Shown: piece by piece, positions 1-6,442 of the stretch
How positions within the stretch are numbered: the first letter of the stretch is position 1
How the letters are laid out: the number at the start of each line of letters is the position of its first letter
From: Fimbriimonadaceae bacterium
GTDB taxonomy: Bacteria; Armatimonadota; Fimbriimonadia; Fimbriimonadales; Fimbriimonadaceae
Assembly: GCA_020849075.1 (NCBI GenBank)
Contig: JADLGZ010000219.1
Span: 1 to 8,709 of the forward strand
Direction of reading: 5' to 3'
Length of the DNA stretch: 8,709 nucleotides
Translations under genes and position numbers: made by a program
The notes under the pieces: model-generated
Seen by the model: the letters and a program-made list of their open reading frames with translations, nothing else
Database searches by the model: none
What the model was told of the DNA's origin: nothing

Positions 1-196
1 CCGTGGCGATGCAATTGGGCTTGTACTGATCAATCAAACCGAGTGTTTGCTCGTGGATTTGTCGCAAGCGATCCGGAAGGGCAATCCGTGGGGTCTGAAT
101 GAGACCATGAGCGACGACGATTAGCCGCGATCCTGAACGTTGGATAACGCCGTATCCAACACGTTCCAGACCGGGATCAATGCCAAGGATTGTCAT
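1..196 (-). CDS. ruvC: RuvC Holliday junction endonuclease, N-terminal part (3' end outside window)
   Basis: RuvC is the dimeric Mg-dependent nuclease that resolves Holliday junctions together with RuvAB. The first 65 residues are visible, reading from the ATG at 196-194 to the window edge. They begin MTILGIDPGLERVGYGVIQR, the family's N-terminal signature. Asp7 in GIDPG is the first of the catalytic acidic residues. The segment LPDRLRQIHEQTLGLIDQYKP matches the expected first alpha-helical region. The remaining catalytic acids lie beyond the window, so integrity cannot be judged. The gene starts 7 bases after the mutL stop codon with no obvious Shine-Dalgarno, which suggests cotranscription and translational coupling with mutL. 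Identity is secure from the signature; completeness is unknown. Confidence 0.93.
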   Translation of the reverse strand, partial: MTILGIDPGLERVGYGVIQRSGSRLIVVAHGLIQTPRIALPDRLRQIHEQTLGLIDQYKPNCIAT

Positions 197-203
197 CGGT
201 GTT

Positions 204-1955
204 CTAGGTACGCTTGAACCGTCGCATCAATTCCGCCTTACCTAGACTGATCGTAATCGGTCGACCGTGAGGGCACAGGAAGGGGTTTTCGGTCCGGGCC
301 AAGTCAAAAAGTAGCTTCTCCATCTCCGCCATTCCAAGGCGATCTCCTGCCTTGATCGCCATCTTGCACGAGCACATAATCCAAATTTGCTCACGAGCAG
401 AAAGCCCACTTGCTCCCGCGCCGTCCAAAATCTCATCTACGAGTTCCCGTAAGACGGTAACCGGATCCTTCCCCCTAAGAGCCGCAGGAACGGATCGAAT
501 CAAAAAGGAATGACTGCCAAAGGCTTCGAGATCGAAGCCCATTCCTGAGAACTCATCCAACTTCTCTCGGACAATCTCCGATTGGCGCCGGTCTAGCTCG
601 AGAGCTAGGGGGGTAAGCAATGGTTGGCGCTCCACGCCCCCAACTTCCCGAGCTGCTCGAATACGTTCAAAAAGTACGCGCTCATGGGCGACATGCTGAT
701 CAATAACCATGATGCCCTCGTCGTTCTCGGCAATAATGAAAAAGGCATCGGCTGTCTGTCCGATGACCCTCAAGCCGGTCAAAAAGCGATCCGCAAAAGT
801 GCGAAGAACCGGAGTATCAGCTTGCGTTGGGCTGCTGGTGGCATGGGTTCCTGTTGAATAATCCCAGACGGCGAGTTCTTCGGCGATCTTGGGTTGGGCG
901 TAAGCGGCAATCGCTTCATTGGCCCGAATGATCCCCTCCATATTGGGCATCATCCCTTGCTCCATGAGTGCTTCCTTGATCCCCTGACGGACGGCTTCGA
1001 ATACAACCCCCTCCTGCGAGAACCGGCATTCGCTTTTGGTGGGCGAGACATTCATGTCCACCCTCGCTGGATCTACATCAATCATGAGGAGCGCTACTGG
1101 ATAGCGCCGTTCGGGCGTAATCTGACGATAGGCTACATCAATGGCCGTGTAGAGCCCCCGATTTCGCACAGGGCGGCCATTCACAAAAATCCATTGTTGA
1201 GATCGAGTCGGTCGGGTGAAATGGGGAGCGCTGATATAGCCACGGATGCGAACTCCTTCGCGAAAGATGTCAACGGAAGCGATGCCCCGGGCAACATCGC
1301 GTCCCCAAACCGAAGCAACCGCATTCAAAGCATTACCATCTCCTGGCGTGTCAAGCAGGGTTTGATCCCCATGAATAAGGCGGAAGGCGACATCGGCATA
1401 GCTCACGGCGTATTTTCCGACAATCTCATTGATTTGCGAGAGCTCCGTCCCCATTGTCTTCAGGAACTTAAGTCGGGCCGGCGTGTTGAAGAACAGGTCC
1501 TCGACTGTGACCGTAGTCCCTTTGGGCCCGGCGGAGTGCCCGAGTTCAGAGCGTCTTCCTCCATCCACCTTAATGACGACACGGCCATCACCCTGACCTG
1601 TGCTGAGATCGAACCGAGAAACTGAAGCGATGGACGGAATCGCCTCCCCTCTAAAACCCAGCGACCCAACTCGGCTCAGATCTTCAACAGACCGAATCTT
1701 GCTTGTCGCGTGGCGACCTAGGCAGGCGACAGCATCCTCTTCTGCCATTCCCATTCCATTGTCAGACACCCGGATCAGCTCGGTTCCTGACTGCCGCAAC
1801 TCAATCGTGATTCTAGTGGCGCCAGCATCAAGCGCATTCTCGACCAACTCCTTGACCACGCTTGCCGGGCGTTCGACGACTTCACCCGCCGCAATCTGAT
1901 TAATCGTGTGTGGATCAAGTAGCTTGACTATGGTCTCGCGAGAAATAGCCGCCAT
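204..1955 (-). CDS. mutL: DNA mismatch repair protein MutL, endonuclease type
   Basis: MutL couples mismatch recognition by MutS to strand incision. At 583 residues it has normal length. The N-terminal GHKL ATPase is intact: Glu36 and Asn40 in VVKELVENALDAG, DNGMGM at 65-70, GFRGEAIPSIAS at 100-111, and GTTVTVEDLFFNTPAR around 146-161. A variable linker spans about 335-390. The C-terminal dimerisation domain carries the metal-binding nuclease motif DQHVAHERVLFE (419-430), fitting DQHA(X)2E(X)4E with Val for Ala, plus C-S-C-K (528-531) and CPHGRP (561-566). It should therefore nick DNA itself, as expected in bacteria without MutH. The usual NVHPTK segment reads NVSPTK (302-307). The ATG at 1955 is the only sensible start and has a -10-like TAGAAT six bases upstream. 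The stop is TAG, and ruvC follows after 7 bases. Confidence 0.97.
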   Translation of the reverse strand: MAAISRETIVKLLDPHTINQIAAGEVVERPASVVKELVENALDAGATRITIELRQSGTELIRVSDNGMGMAEEDAVACLGRHATSKIRSVEDLSRVGSLGFRGEAIPSIASVSRFDLSTGQGDGRVVIKVDGGRRSELGHSAGPKGTTVTVEDLFFNTPARLKFLKTMGTELSQINEIVGKYAVSYADVAFRLIHGDQTLLDTPGDGNALNAVASVWGRDVARGIASVDIFREGVRIRGYISAPHFTRPTRSQQWIFVNGRPVRNRGLYTAIDVAYRQITPERRYPVALLMIDVDPARVDMNVSPTKSECRFSQEGVVFEAVRQGIKEALMEQGMMPNMEGIIRANEAIAAYAQPKIAEELAVWDYSTGTHATSSPTQADTPVLRTFADRFLTGLRVIGQTADAFFIIAENDEGIMVIDQHVAHERVLFERIRAAREVGGVERQPLLTPLALELDRRQSEIVREKLDEFSGMGFDLEAFGSHSFLIRSVPAALRGKDPVTVLRELVDEILDGAGASGLSAREQIWIMCSCKMAIKAGDRLGMAEMEKLLFDLARTENPFLCPHGRPITISLGKAELMRRFKRT

Positions 1956-1961
1956 TTGTCT

Positions 1962-1967
1962 ATTCTA
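1962..1967 (-). promoter_or_regulatory. -10-like element of mutL, possibly leaderless
   Basis: TAGAAT on the minus strand is followed by six bases (AGACAA) and then the mutL ATG. With normal -10 to +1 spacing, transcription would begin at or next to the start codon. There is no Shine-Dalgarno in range and no good -35 at 16-18 bases. The placement is seen directly; leaderless transcription is inferred. Confidence 0.45.
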
Positions 1968-2015
1968 GACGGAGCTTCCCCTTCGCCGTTTTCAGAAATG
2001 GGCTGGGCCGATTGT

Positions 2016-2021
2016 TAAACT
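2016..2021 (+). promoter_or_regulatory. Candidate -10 element upstream of motA
   Basis: TAAACT lies in the 109-base divergent gap between mutL and motA. Use of this site would give a leader of roughly 35-40 bases carrying the hairpin at 2038-2053. No convincing -35 is visible, and a flagellar sigma-28 promoter is not well matched either. The call rests only on the hexamer and its position. Confidence 0.22.
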
Positions 2022-2037
2022 GCCTAAGAACGCGGTC

Positions 2038-2053
2038 ATTGTCTTCCGACAAT
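2038..2053 (+). promoter_or_regulatory. Perfect 6-bp inverted repeat in the motA leader
   Basis: ATTGTC-TTCC-GACAAT is a perfect 6-bp inverted repeat with a 4-base spacer, ending 11 bases before the motA ATG and 3 bases before the weak ribosome-binding sequence AGGGA (2057-2061). It could be an RNA hairpin affecting translation initiation or a dimeric DNA-binding site. A short repeat like this can also occur by chance. Confidence 0.35.
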
Positions 2054-2064
2054 CTCAGGGAAGC

Positions 2065-2925
2065 ATGTTCGCAATTATCGGCATTGTGTTGGCCGTGGCC
2101 TGCATTGTAGTTGGATTTACGATGCACGGAGGCCAATTGGGGGTCCTAATTCAGGTCTCTGAATTCATCATTATCGGTGGAGCTGGCATCGGTATCTTCC
2201 TCGCCGGGAGCGGGAAGGACGGCGCCATTGCTACGGTAAAGGCCGCGATCGGGGTGATGAAGCCTGACCCTTATACGAAGCCAGCCTTTATTGACCTGCT
2301 CCGCATGTTGTATCAACTCTTCAATGTCGCGAGGAAAGAGGGGCTCCTAGGACTTGAAAAGCACATCGAGACCCCCAGTGAGTCGGAGATCATGAAGAAG
2401 TTTCCCGGATTCATTGCTAATCACCATGCTTCCGACTTCCTTTGCGATACCCTCAAAGTCGTATTGACGGGTGCTGTCGGCCCTCATGACCTAAGTGAGA
2501 TGATGGAGCTTGACCTTGAGATCGCTCACCAAGAAGCCCACAAGCCCGTGGAAGCCGTCCAGACGGTTGCCGATGCCATGCCGGCGGTCGGGATTGTGGC
2601 GGCGGTTCTCGGCGTCATCATCACCATGGGCAAGATTGGCGGCGAAGCGGCCGCGATTGGCCATTCGGTGGCGGCGGCTCTCGTGGGAACGTTCTTGGGT
2701 GTATTTATGGCGTACTGTCTATTCGCTCCGATTGCGAAAGCTATTGAAGCCAAGATATTTCCCGAGTCTCAATACATGAACGCGATTCGGTTTGCCCTGT
2801 TCAGCTTTGCACGCGGCGAATCGCCGATTACGTGCGTCGAGTTTGCGCGGCGCAATATTGCCCCGGCCTATCGACCGTCGTTTTCCGAGGTTGAAAAGGC
2901 CGTTAAAGAGAAGGATGCAGCCTAG
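2065..2925 (+). CDS. motA: Flagellar motor stator protein MotA
   Basis: MotA forms the pentameric ring around two MotB subunits. Ion flow through this stator drives the flagellar rotor. The 286-residue length is normal for the long MotA class. Membrane segments lie at about 1-20, 30-48, 172-190 and 200-223, with a large cytoplasmic loop between the second and third. Key residues fall at the same numbers as in E. coli MotA: Arg90 and Glu98 in ARKEGLLGLEKHIETP, which contact FliG, and Pro173 and Pro222, which act in torque generation. The start at 2065 puts the first membrane helix at the N-terminus; the weak AGGGA sits only three bases upstream. The TAG stop is three bases before motB, so the two are cotranscribed. 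Confidence 0.97.
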   Translation: MFAIIGIVLAVACIVVGFTMHGGQLGVLIQVSEFIIIGGAGIGIFLAGSGKDGAIATVKAAIGVMKPDPYTKPAFIDLLRMLYQLFNVARKEGLLGLEKHIETPSESEIMKKFPGFIANHHASDFLCDTLKVVLTGAVGPHDLSEMMELDLEIAHQEAHKPVEAVQTVADAMPAVGIVAAVLGVIITMGKIGGEAAAIGHSVAAALVGTFLGVFMAYCLFAPIAKAIEAKIFPESQYMNAIRFALFSFARGESPITCVEFARRNIAPAYRPSFSEVEKAVKEKDAA

Positions 2926-2928
2926 GCT

Positions 2929-3792
2929 ATGAACGACGGCACGCCCATCATTATCAAGAAGAAGAAGGTCGTGGGGCATGGGCACCATGGCGGTGCATGG
3001 AAAGTTGCCTATGCTGACTTTGTTACCGCGATGATGGCGTTCTTCTTGGTTATGTGGATCATGGGCTTGTCGCCGGAAGATCGAAAGATCGTGCAGGGCT
3101 ACTTCAATGACCCGATGGGATTCATGAAATCAATGCCAAAGGGCTCGCCCAATGTTGCGCCGTCGGGAGGGAGGCAGTCGGTCGCCCCTTCATCAACTAG
3201 TAGCGGGCGTCGTGCCAAGAAAGAAGAGGCTGAGCTTGAGACCATCAAGAAGGATATAAAGTCGGCTATCGGTTCCGGCCAAGGTGACAAACAAGTCTTA
3301 ACGCTTATTAAGGCCATTGAGGTAAACGTCACCCCTGAAGGGCTGGAACTTGATTTCGTTGAGGGCAAAGGAGTTGTCTTCTTTGAACTAGGGAGTGCCG
3401 TCGTCAGGCCCCAAGCCCGGGCGATTATTGCGAGGGTTGCGGTCCAGCTCCGAGAGGCTGGGCGCGCTATGTACGTGGACGGTCACACGGATGGGCGGCC
3501 ATTCTCAAGTGGCATTCGTGACAACAAGCTGCTTTCGATTGAGAGGGCGAGTAGTGTGTACGAAATCCTTCGTGCCAATGGAGTATCCGAAAAGCAAGTT
3601 CTTGCGGTCCGAGGCAGGGGTGATCGAAAACTCAAGTATGTTGATGATCCTTACGATCCTCGTAACCGGCGGGTGAGTATCTTCTTGCCCTACATTGGTG
3701 CCGAAGAAAAGGTCATGGACGACGTGCAGGCTGGGCCCGAGGAGCAGGCTCGTTTCTCTCCCAAGATTGATCTCCGGCAACCGACCCCGTAA
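2929..3792 (+). CDS. motB: Flagellar motor stator protein MotB
   Basis: MotB anchors the stator to peptidoglycan and carries the ion-binding carboxylate. The 287-residue protein has a short basic, His-rich cytoplasmic N-terminus (KKKK at 10-13). One membrane helix follows (about 26-46, AYADFVTAMMAFFLVMWIMG), in which Asp30 is the ion-binding Asp, equivalent to E. coli Asp32. A plug and low-complexity Ser/Gly/Lys linker runs from about 48 to 105. The C-terminal OmpA-like peptidoglycan-binding domain lies at about 140-265 and includes YVDGHTDGRPF and the terminal NRRVSIFL strand. The ATG is three bases after the motA stop, with AAGGA about 13 bases upstream inside motA. No other flagellar genes lie in the window, so the stator pair forms its own small unit. 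Confidence 0.97.
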   Translation: MNDGTPIIIKKKKVVGHGHHGGAWKVAYADFVTAMMAFFLVMWIMGLSPEDRKIVQGYFNDPMGFMKSMPKGSPNVAPSGGRQSVAPSSTSSGRRAKKEEAELETIKKDIKSAIGSGQGDKQVLTLIKAIEVNVTPEGLELDFVEGKGVVFFELGSAVVRPQARAIIARVAVQLREAGRAMYVDGHTDGRPFSSGIRDNKLLSIERASSVYEILRANGVSEKQVLAVRGRGDRKLKYVDDPYDPRNRRVSIFLPYIGAEEKVMDDVQAGPEEQARFSPKIDLRQPTP

Positions 3793-3809
3793 TCGCGCAT
3801 CGCTGAACC

Positions 3810-3840
3810 TTGTTCCTGCGTCCCTAGAGCGAAGGAGCAA
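3810..3840 (+). promoter_or_regulatory. Inverted repeat after motB that could mask a ribosome-binding site
   Basis: TTGTTCCT (3810-3817) can pair in RNA with AGGAGCAA (3833-3840), an 8-bp stem with one G-U pair and a 15-base loop. The 3' arm contains most of AAGGAG (3832-3837), the only good Shine-Dalgarno for the small gene at 3851. There is no U-tract, so an ordinary intrinsic terminator is unlikely. The pairing is read directly; a regulatory role is inferred. Confidence 0.3.
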
Positions 3841-3850
3841 TCGCCAAGGA

Positions 3851-4138
3851 ATGGCAGCAATATTAGAACCACATCTCTGGGAATACAACTTCGCGCGCGT
3901 CGTTATTCTCGACGTTTCAAGTGACTACGAGCTCATGGCCGAACCCATGCCGCCCAATTGCTACCCGATCTTGCAGGAGCGCTGGGTTCATAAGTCTTGC
4001 TTACCAGCCATCCTTCCCCAAGACGAACTTCTAGCGGGATATCTCTACGACTGGCACGAAAGTAATGAAGTGGATGAGAATGCGTGGTACGTCGGGATGG
4101 TGCGCCAAGAGCTTGCACAGGCCCTGTTGGGATCTTGA
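3851..4138 (+). CDS. Small protein of unknown function downstream of motB
   Basis: This is an open frame of 95 residues starting MAAILEPHLWEYN and ending ELAQALLGS. I do not recognise a family. It is acidic and rich in aromatic residues, with several Trp and Tyr (LWEY, ERW, YLYDWHE, NAWYVGM). It has no signal peptide or membrane helix, so it should be soluble and cytoplasmic. Codon choice resembles that of its neighbours, and AAGGAG lies 13 bases upstream of the ATG with AAGGA directly adjacent, which supports a real gene. It lies 58 bases after motB on the same strand and may be cotranscribed. Its TGA stop is only four bases from the end of the convergent acetyltransferase gene. A motor-related role is only a guess from position. 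Confidence 0.62.
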   Translation: MAAILEPHLWEYNFARVVILDVSSDYELMAEPMPPNCYPILQERWVHKSCLPAILPQDELLAGYLYDWHESNEVDENAWYVGMVRQELAQALLGS

Positions 4139-4142
4139 TGGC

Positions 4143-4871
4143 CTAAAACTGGTCGGTCATGAACATCTGGGGTGGTTCTGGACAATTGCGCCCCATCAAG
4201 AAGAGTTCGGCGGGCGCCATATCGCCCGGCACCCCCAATTCAGTCGTAAGGGTCCGTAGCCCGTACCACTCAGTTCCGGTCGGCACAGGCCATGAGGTTA
4301 GGGTTTCGTTGAACACAGCTTCGCGCATCGTAGACCCCTCGATGCATCCATAGCCAAGTCCCATAGACTCACATACTTTGAGGTTGAACTTCCATCTTGC
4401 CCATCCAAAGCTGTCTCGTCGTAGTCGTCTGGGGGACTCATCACACCATTCGCTGTACAGGTGCTCCACCTGCTCAATGGGGACGGTTGCCGCAGCTTCA
4501 CTGTAGCCCATTGCTGCGATCGGTCCGCGAACGACTTCGTCAACAACCTCAAAGCCACAACGAGCATAGAGATCCGTTCTCTTGGCGAATAGGATCGCCT
4601 CTCGGACCCCTTGGGCTTCCGATACGGCGCAGACCTCGGCCACAAGGCGTTCGGCTAGACCCTGCCCACGAGCGGAAGGGATGGTAGCCACTCCGGCGAT
4701 CCCGATCGCCTTCGAGTCACCGAAAACGAGGGGGGTTGTGGTCAAGATTGTCTTCATCTCGCCATCGGCGAAGAGGGCCCATTTGCGTCCAGGGTCAAAT
4801 CCTGGTTCCGCGAAGAACACTCCGTGAGCTAGGTTGTAATCCAGATCAAATACGTCACAAAGGATGGTCAA
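4143..4871 (-). CDS. GNAT-family N-acetyltransferase (true start probably upstream, near 4922)
   Basis: This predicted acetyl-CoA-dependent acyltransferase has an unknown acceptor. From the TTG at 4871 it has 242 residues. The acetyl-CoA pyrophosphate-binding motif A is clear: IAGVATIPSARGQGLAERL (58-76), with R-G-Q-G-L-A at 68-73. It is followed by LFAKRTDLYARCGFEVVDE, the family's motif B region. The long C-terminal half (about 120-242), with YSEWCDESPRRLRRDS, recalls Eis-like GNATs, but the substrate cannot be read. The TTG has no Shine-Dalgarno, and the reading frame continues upstream with EIRPVRRIECDHF, a typical GNAT first strand and helix. That stretch offers no ATG, GTG, TTG or CTG before a stop, only ATT (4922) or ATC (4925) preceded by GAGGTG. 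From ATT the protein would have 259 residues and overlap cdaR by 10 bases. It is the last gene of the dacA-cdaR operon; the stop is TAG. Confidence 0.88.
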   Translation of the reverse strand: MTILCDVFDLDYNLAHGVFFAEPGFDPGRKWALFADGEMKTILTTTPLVFGDSKAIGIAGVATIPSARGQGLAERLVAEVCAVSEAQGVREAILFAKRTDLYARCGFEVVDEVVRGPIAAMGYSEAAATVPIEQVEHLYSEWCDESPRRLRRDSFGWARWKFNLKVCESMGLGYGCIEGSTMREAVFNETLTSWPVPTGTEWYGLRTLTTELGVPGDMAPAELFLMGRNCPEPPQMFMTDQF

Positions 4872-4912
4872 GAAGTGGTCGCATTCAATCCGCCTGACGG
4901 GGCGAATTTCGG

Positions 4913-5560
4913 TTACGGCAATGATGGCGACACCTCAATCTTGACTAGAACGGTGCGAGGGCTGAGTTCAATTCGCGGCAAGGGAACCCCATTGCCACCG
5001 ATCGCCTCAAGTTCAACTGATTGCGATTGGCCAAGCGATACATCCACAAGGGCTCGGACCCGCGCTACCTCCCCAATCTCGTTGGCGGGGCCAGTGAGTG
5101 TTATCACCGCTGGCTCCGCAGTTGCATTACGGTATCCAGCTAGGAAACCTGTGGTTTCGACCGACACTGATCGGACAGCCGAAGCCAGCTTGTCAATCGT
5201 GACTTCGATAGCGGGGCGCTTGGCTCGTAGCTTAACTGAGCCTTCCACGGAAGGAATGTGTACTTTCACCGTGTGCGTTCCCGGCTTTAGATTAGTAACA
5301 TTCACGGATGCAACGAGGCGACTAGATTCGAGGGCGTCAATCTCCGACTCTGGTCCGTCGGCGATAATCGCAACCCCTTCTGGGAGATCGCTCAAAAATA
5401 GGTCAGTGCCCAAGCCCCTTGATTCGAGGCGAACGAGCAACTCGCGTTGGCGGGTGGGTTGTGCTTGTGCCGTTACCTGGAGCCAAAGCATGAGTGAAAG
5501 GGCAAAGGAAACAAGGGCCAGCATGCCGCGCTCGGTTCTGCTGATTGGCTTAAAGGGCAC
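4913..5560 (-). CDS. cdaR: YbbR-domain protein CdaR, partner of diadenylate cyclase
   Basis: CdaR/YbbR proteins are anchored in the membrane next to CdaA and modulate its c-di-AMP synthesis from the extracytoplasmic side. This one has 215 residues. A short basic N-terminus is followed by one membrane helix at about 12-31 (MLALVSFALSLMLWLQVTA). Two YbbR-like beta-rich repeats then span roughly 37-120 and 125-212. The repeat pattern is visible in VRLESRG..LPEGVAIIADGPESEI and VSVETTGFLAGY..ITLTGPANEI. Bacillus CdaR has four repeats and is over twice as long, so this is a short form. The GTG start at 5560 is well supported by AAGGAGG six bases upstream and overlaps the end of dacA by 11 bases. 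Its stop overlaps the probable start of the acetyltransferase. Confidence 0.88.
   Translation of the reverse strand: MPFKPISRTERGMLALVSFALSLMLWLQVTAQAQPTRQRELLVRLESRGLGTDLFLSDLPEGVAIIADGPESEIDALESSRLVASVNVTNLKPGTHTVKVHIPSVEGSVKLRAKRPAIEVTIDKLASAVRSVSVETTGFLAGYRNATAEPAVITLTGPANEIGEVARVRALVDVSLGQSQSVELEAIGGNGVPLPRIELSPRTVLVKIEVSPSLP
4931..4936 (-). promoter_or_regulatory. Shine-Dalgarno supporting an ATT/ATC start of the GNAT gene
   Basis: GAGGTG on the minus strand, inside the last codons of cdaR, is complementary to the 16S rRNA tail. It lies 5 bases before ATC (4925-4923) and 8 bases before ATT (4922-4920), both in the acetyltransferase frame. No ordinary start codon exists at that distance. 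It argues for a non-canonical initiation codon; protein N-terminal data would decide. Confidence 0.5.
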
Positions 5561-6392
5561 GTTTTGCCTCCTTGCGGGAACGTTTCTGGCGTGGGCTCTC
5601 AGCTCCCCGTAGCTCTTGATTCAGAATGACCCGAAGCTCATTAACCCCTTCGCACATTGTCATACGCCCATCCGCGGCCAAGGATATGGTGCCTCTTTCT
5701 TCGCTGACGATGATGGCTAGACAGTCACTTTGTTCGCTCATACCAATTCCGGCTCGGTGGCGCATATGGACCCTTGGGCTCACTTGATCGCTCAGGCTTA
5801 GGGGTAGTTGGCAGGCCGCGGCGATGATCTTCTCACCTCGGATAATGGCCGCTCCATCGTGGAGAGGATTTCCCGTAAAGAAAATGGAGTTCAGTAAAGC
5901 TGGTGTTAGCTGAGCATCTAAGGGTACTCCGTTCGCGATGATATCACTTAGGGGCGTAGCCCGCTCAAAGACAATGATGGCGCCAATTTTTTGTTGAGCT
6001 AGTTCGGTGATGCCGGCGACAAGATCATCAATGGCTCGTGCCGATGAGCTGACATGGGGCCCACCAAAGCGCGAAGTCCATAAGCCAAGCCGGGCAAAAC
6101 CTTCCAGCGCTTGGCGCAACTCTGGCAGGAGCAAAATCACCAAGGCGACGGGAGCAAGTGCTGTTGCTTTGTCCAAAACCCAATGAAGAGTTCGAAGTTG
6201 AAGAACTTCAGAGATGAACAGGGCTGCCACAAACACAACAATGCCCAATAGGATGCGCCAAGCCCGGGTGTTTCGAACCAAGATCAGGAGGCGGTAGATC
6301 AGGTAGGTGACGAGGAGGATATCCAGTACGTGCCAGAGGTTCTCGGGAGTGAACCTCAGAAGTTGTGACAGGCGAAGCAGGAGATCGTCCAC
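5550..6392 (-). CDS. dacA: Diadenylate cyclase CdaA/DacA (c-di-AMP synthase)
   Basis: This membrane enzyme condenses two ATP into cyclic di-AMP, a second messenger for potassium, osmotic and cell-wall homeostasis. From the GTG at 6392 it has 280 residues, close to the about 273 of Bacillus CdaA. Three membrane segments lie at about 20-38, 45-62 and 77-92, followed by the DAC domain (about 100-262). The catalytic DGA motif is at 179-181 (NPLHDGAAII) and RHR at 211-213, followed by AGIGMSEQSD and IIVSEERGTISLA. The two residues before RHR are His-Met rather than the usual Gly-Thr. The C-terminus is a basic tail (RQKRSRKEAKR). The open frame reaches back to 6500, but family alignment starts at DDLLLRL and AAAAGG lies seven bases before the GTG, so the short form is preferred. 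cdaR overlaps its 3' end. Confidence 0.95.
   Translation of the reverse strand: MDDLLLRLSQLLRFTPENLWHVLDILLVTYLIYRLLILVRNTRAWRILLGIVVFVAALFISEVLQLRTLHWVLDKATALAPVALVILLLPELRQALEGFARLGLWTSRFGGPHVSSSARAIDDLVAGITELAQQKIGAIIVFERATPLSDIIANGVPLDAQLTPALLNSIFFTGNPLHDGAAIIRGEKIIAAACQLPLSLSDQVSPRVHMRHRAGIGMSEQSDCLAIIVSEERGTISLAADGRMTMCEGVNELRVILNQELRGAESPRQKRSRKEAKRAL
5567..5573 (-). promoter_or_regulatory. Strong Shine-Dalgarno of cdaR
   Basis: AAGGAGG on the minus strand, inside the last codons of dacA, lies six bases before the GTG of cdaR. It fixes that start and contrasts with the first genes of transcription units here, which lack such a sequence. Confidence 0.8.
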
Positions 6393-6405
6393 TGACGTAC
6401 CTTTT

Positions 6406-6411
6406 ATTGTA
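6406..6411 (-). promoter_or_regulatory. Candidate -10 element of the dacA-cdaR-GNAT operon
   Basis: TACAAT on the minus strand differs from TATAAT at one position. It lies 13 bases before the dacA GTG, in the 50-base divergent gap. A possible -35, TTGATT, is 19 bases further upstream. Use of this box would leave a leader of only about 7 bases, too short to include the AAAAGG ribosome-binding sequence. Confidence 0.4.
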
Positions 6412-6427
6412 TCGGTTCGTATAGGCG

Positions 6428-6433
6428 TAGAAT
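6428..6433 (+). promoter_or_regulatory. -10-like element of the pseudo-receiver gene
   Basis: TAGAAT, the same hexamer as before mutL, lies nine bases upstream of the ATG at 6443. There is no Shine-Dalgarno in the interval (CAACTAGAA), so the mRNA would be leaderless or nearly so. It faces the dacA promoter. Confidence 0.42.
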
Positions 6434-6442
6434 CAACTAGAA

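Noticed and set aside
894..1625. Plus-strand open frame of 243 codons
   Set aside because: It lies entirely antisense to mutL, has no recognisable domain, and reads as the complement of a well-conserved gene.
2015..2045. Possible sigma-28 flagellar promoter upstream of motA
   Set aside because: TAAA is present, but the sequence about 15 bases later (GTCATTGT) is a poor match to GCCGATAA.
3505..3888. Minus-strand open frame of 127 codons over the motB 3' end
   Set aside because: Antisense to the well-supported OmpA-like domain of motB, with no recognisable domain.
4139..4142. Terminator between the small gene and the convergent acetyltransferase
   Set aside because: Only four bases separate the genes and no hairpin with a T-tract is visible at the junction.
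4875..5612. Plus-strand open frame of 245 codons
   Set aside because: It is antisense to cdaR; the Ser/Thr/Arg-rich translation is typical of a shadow frame.
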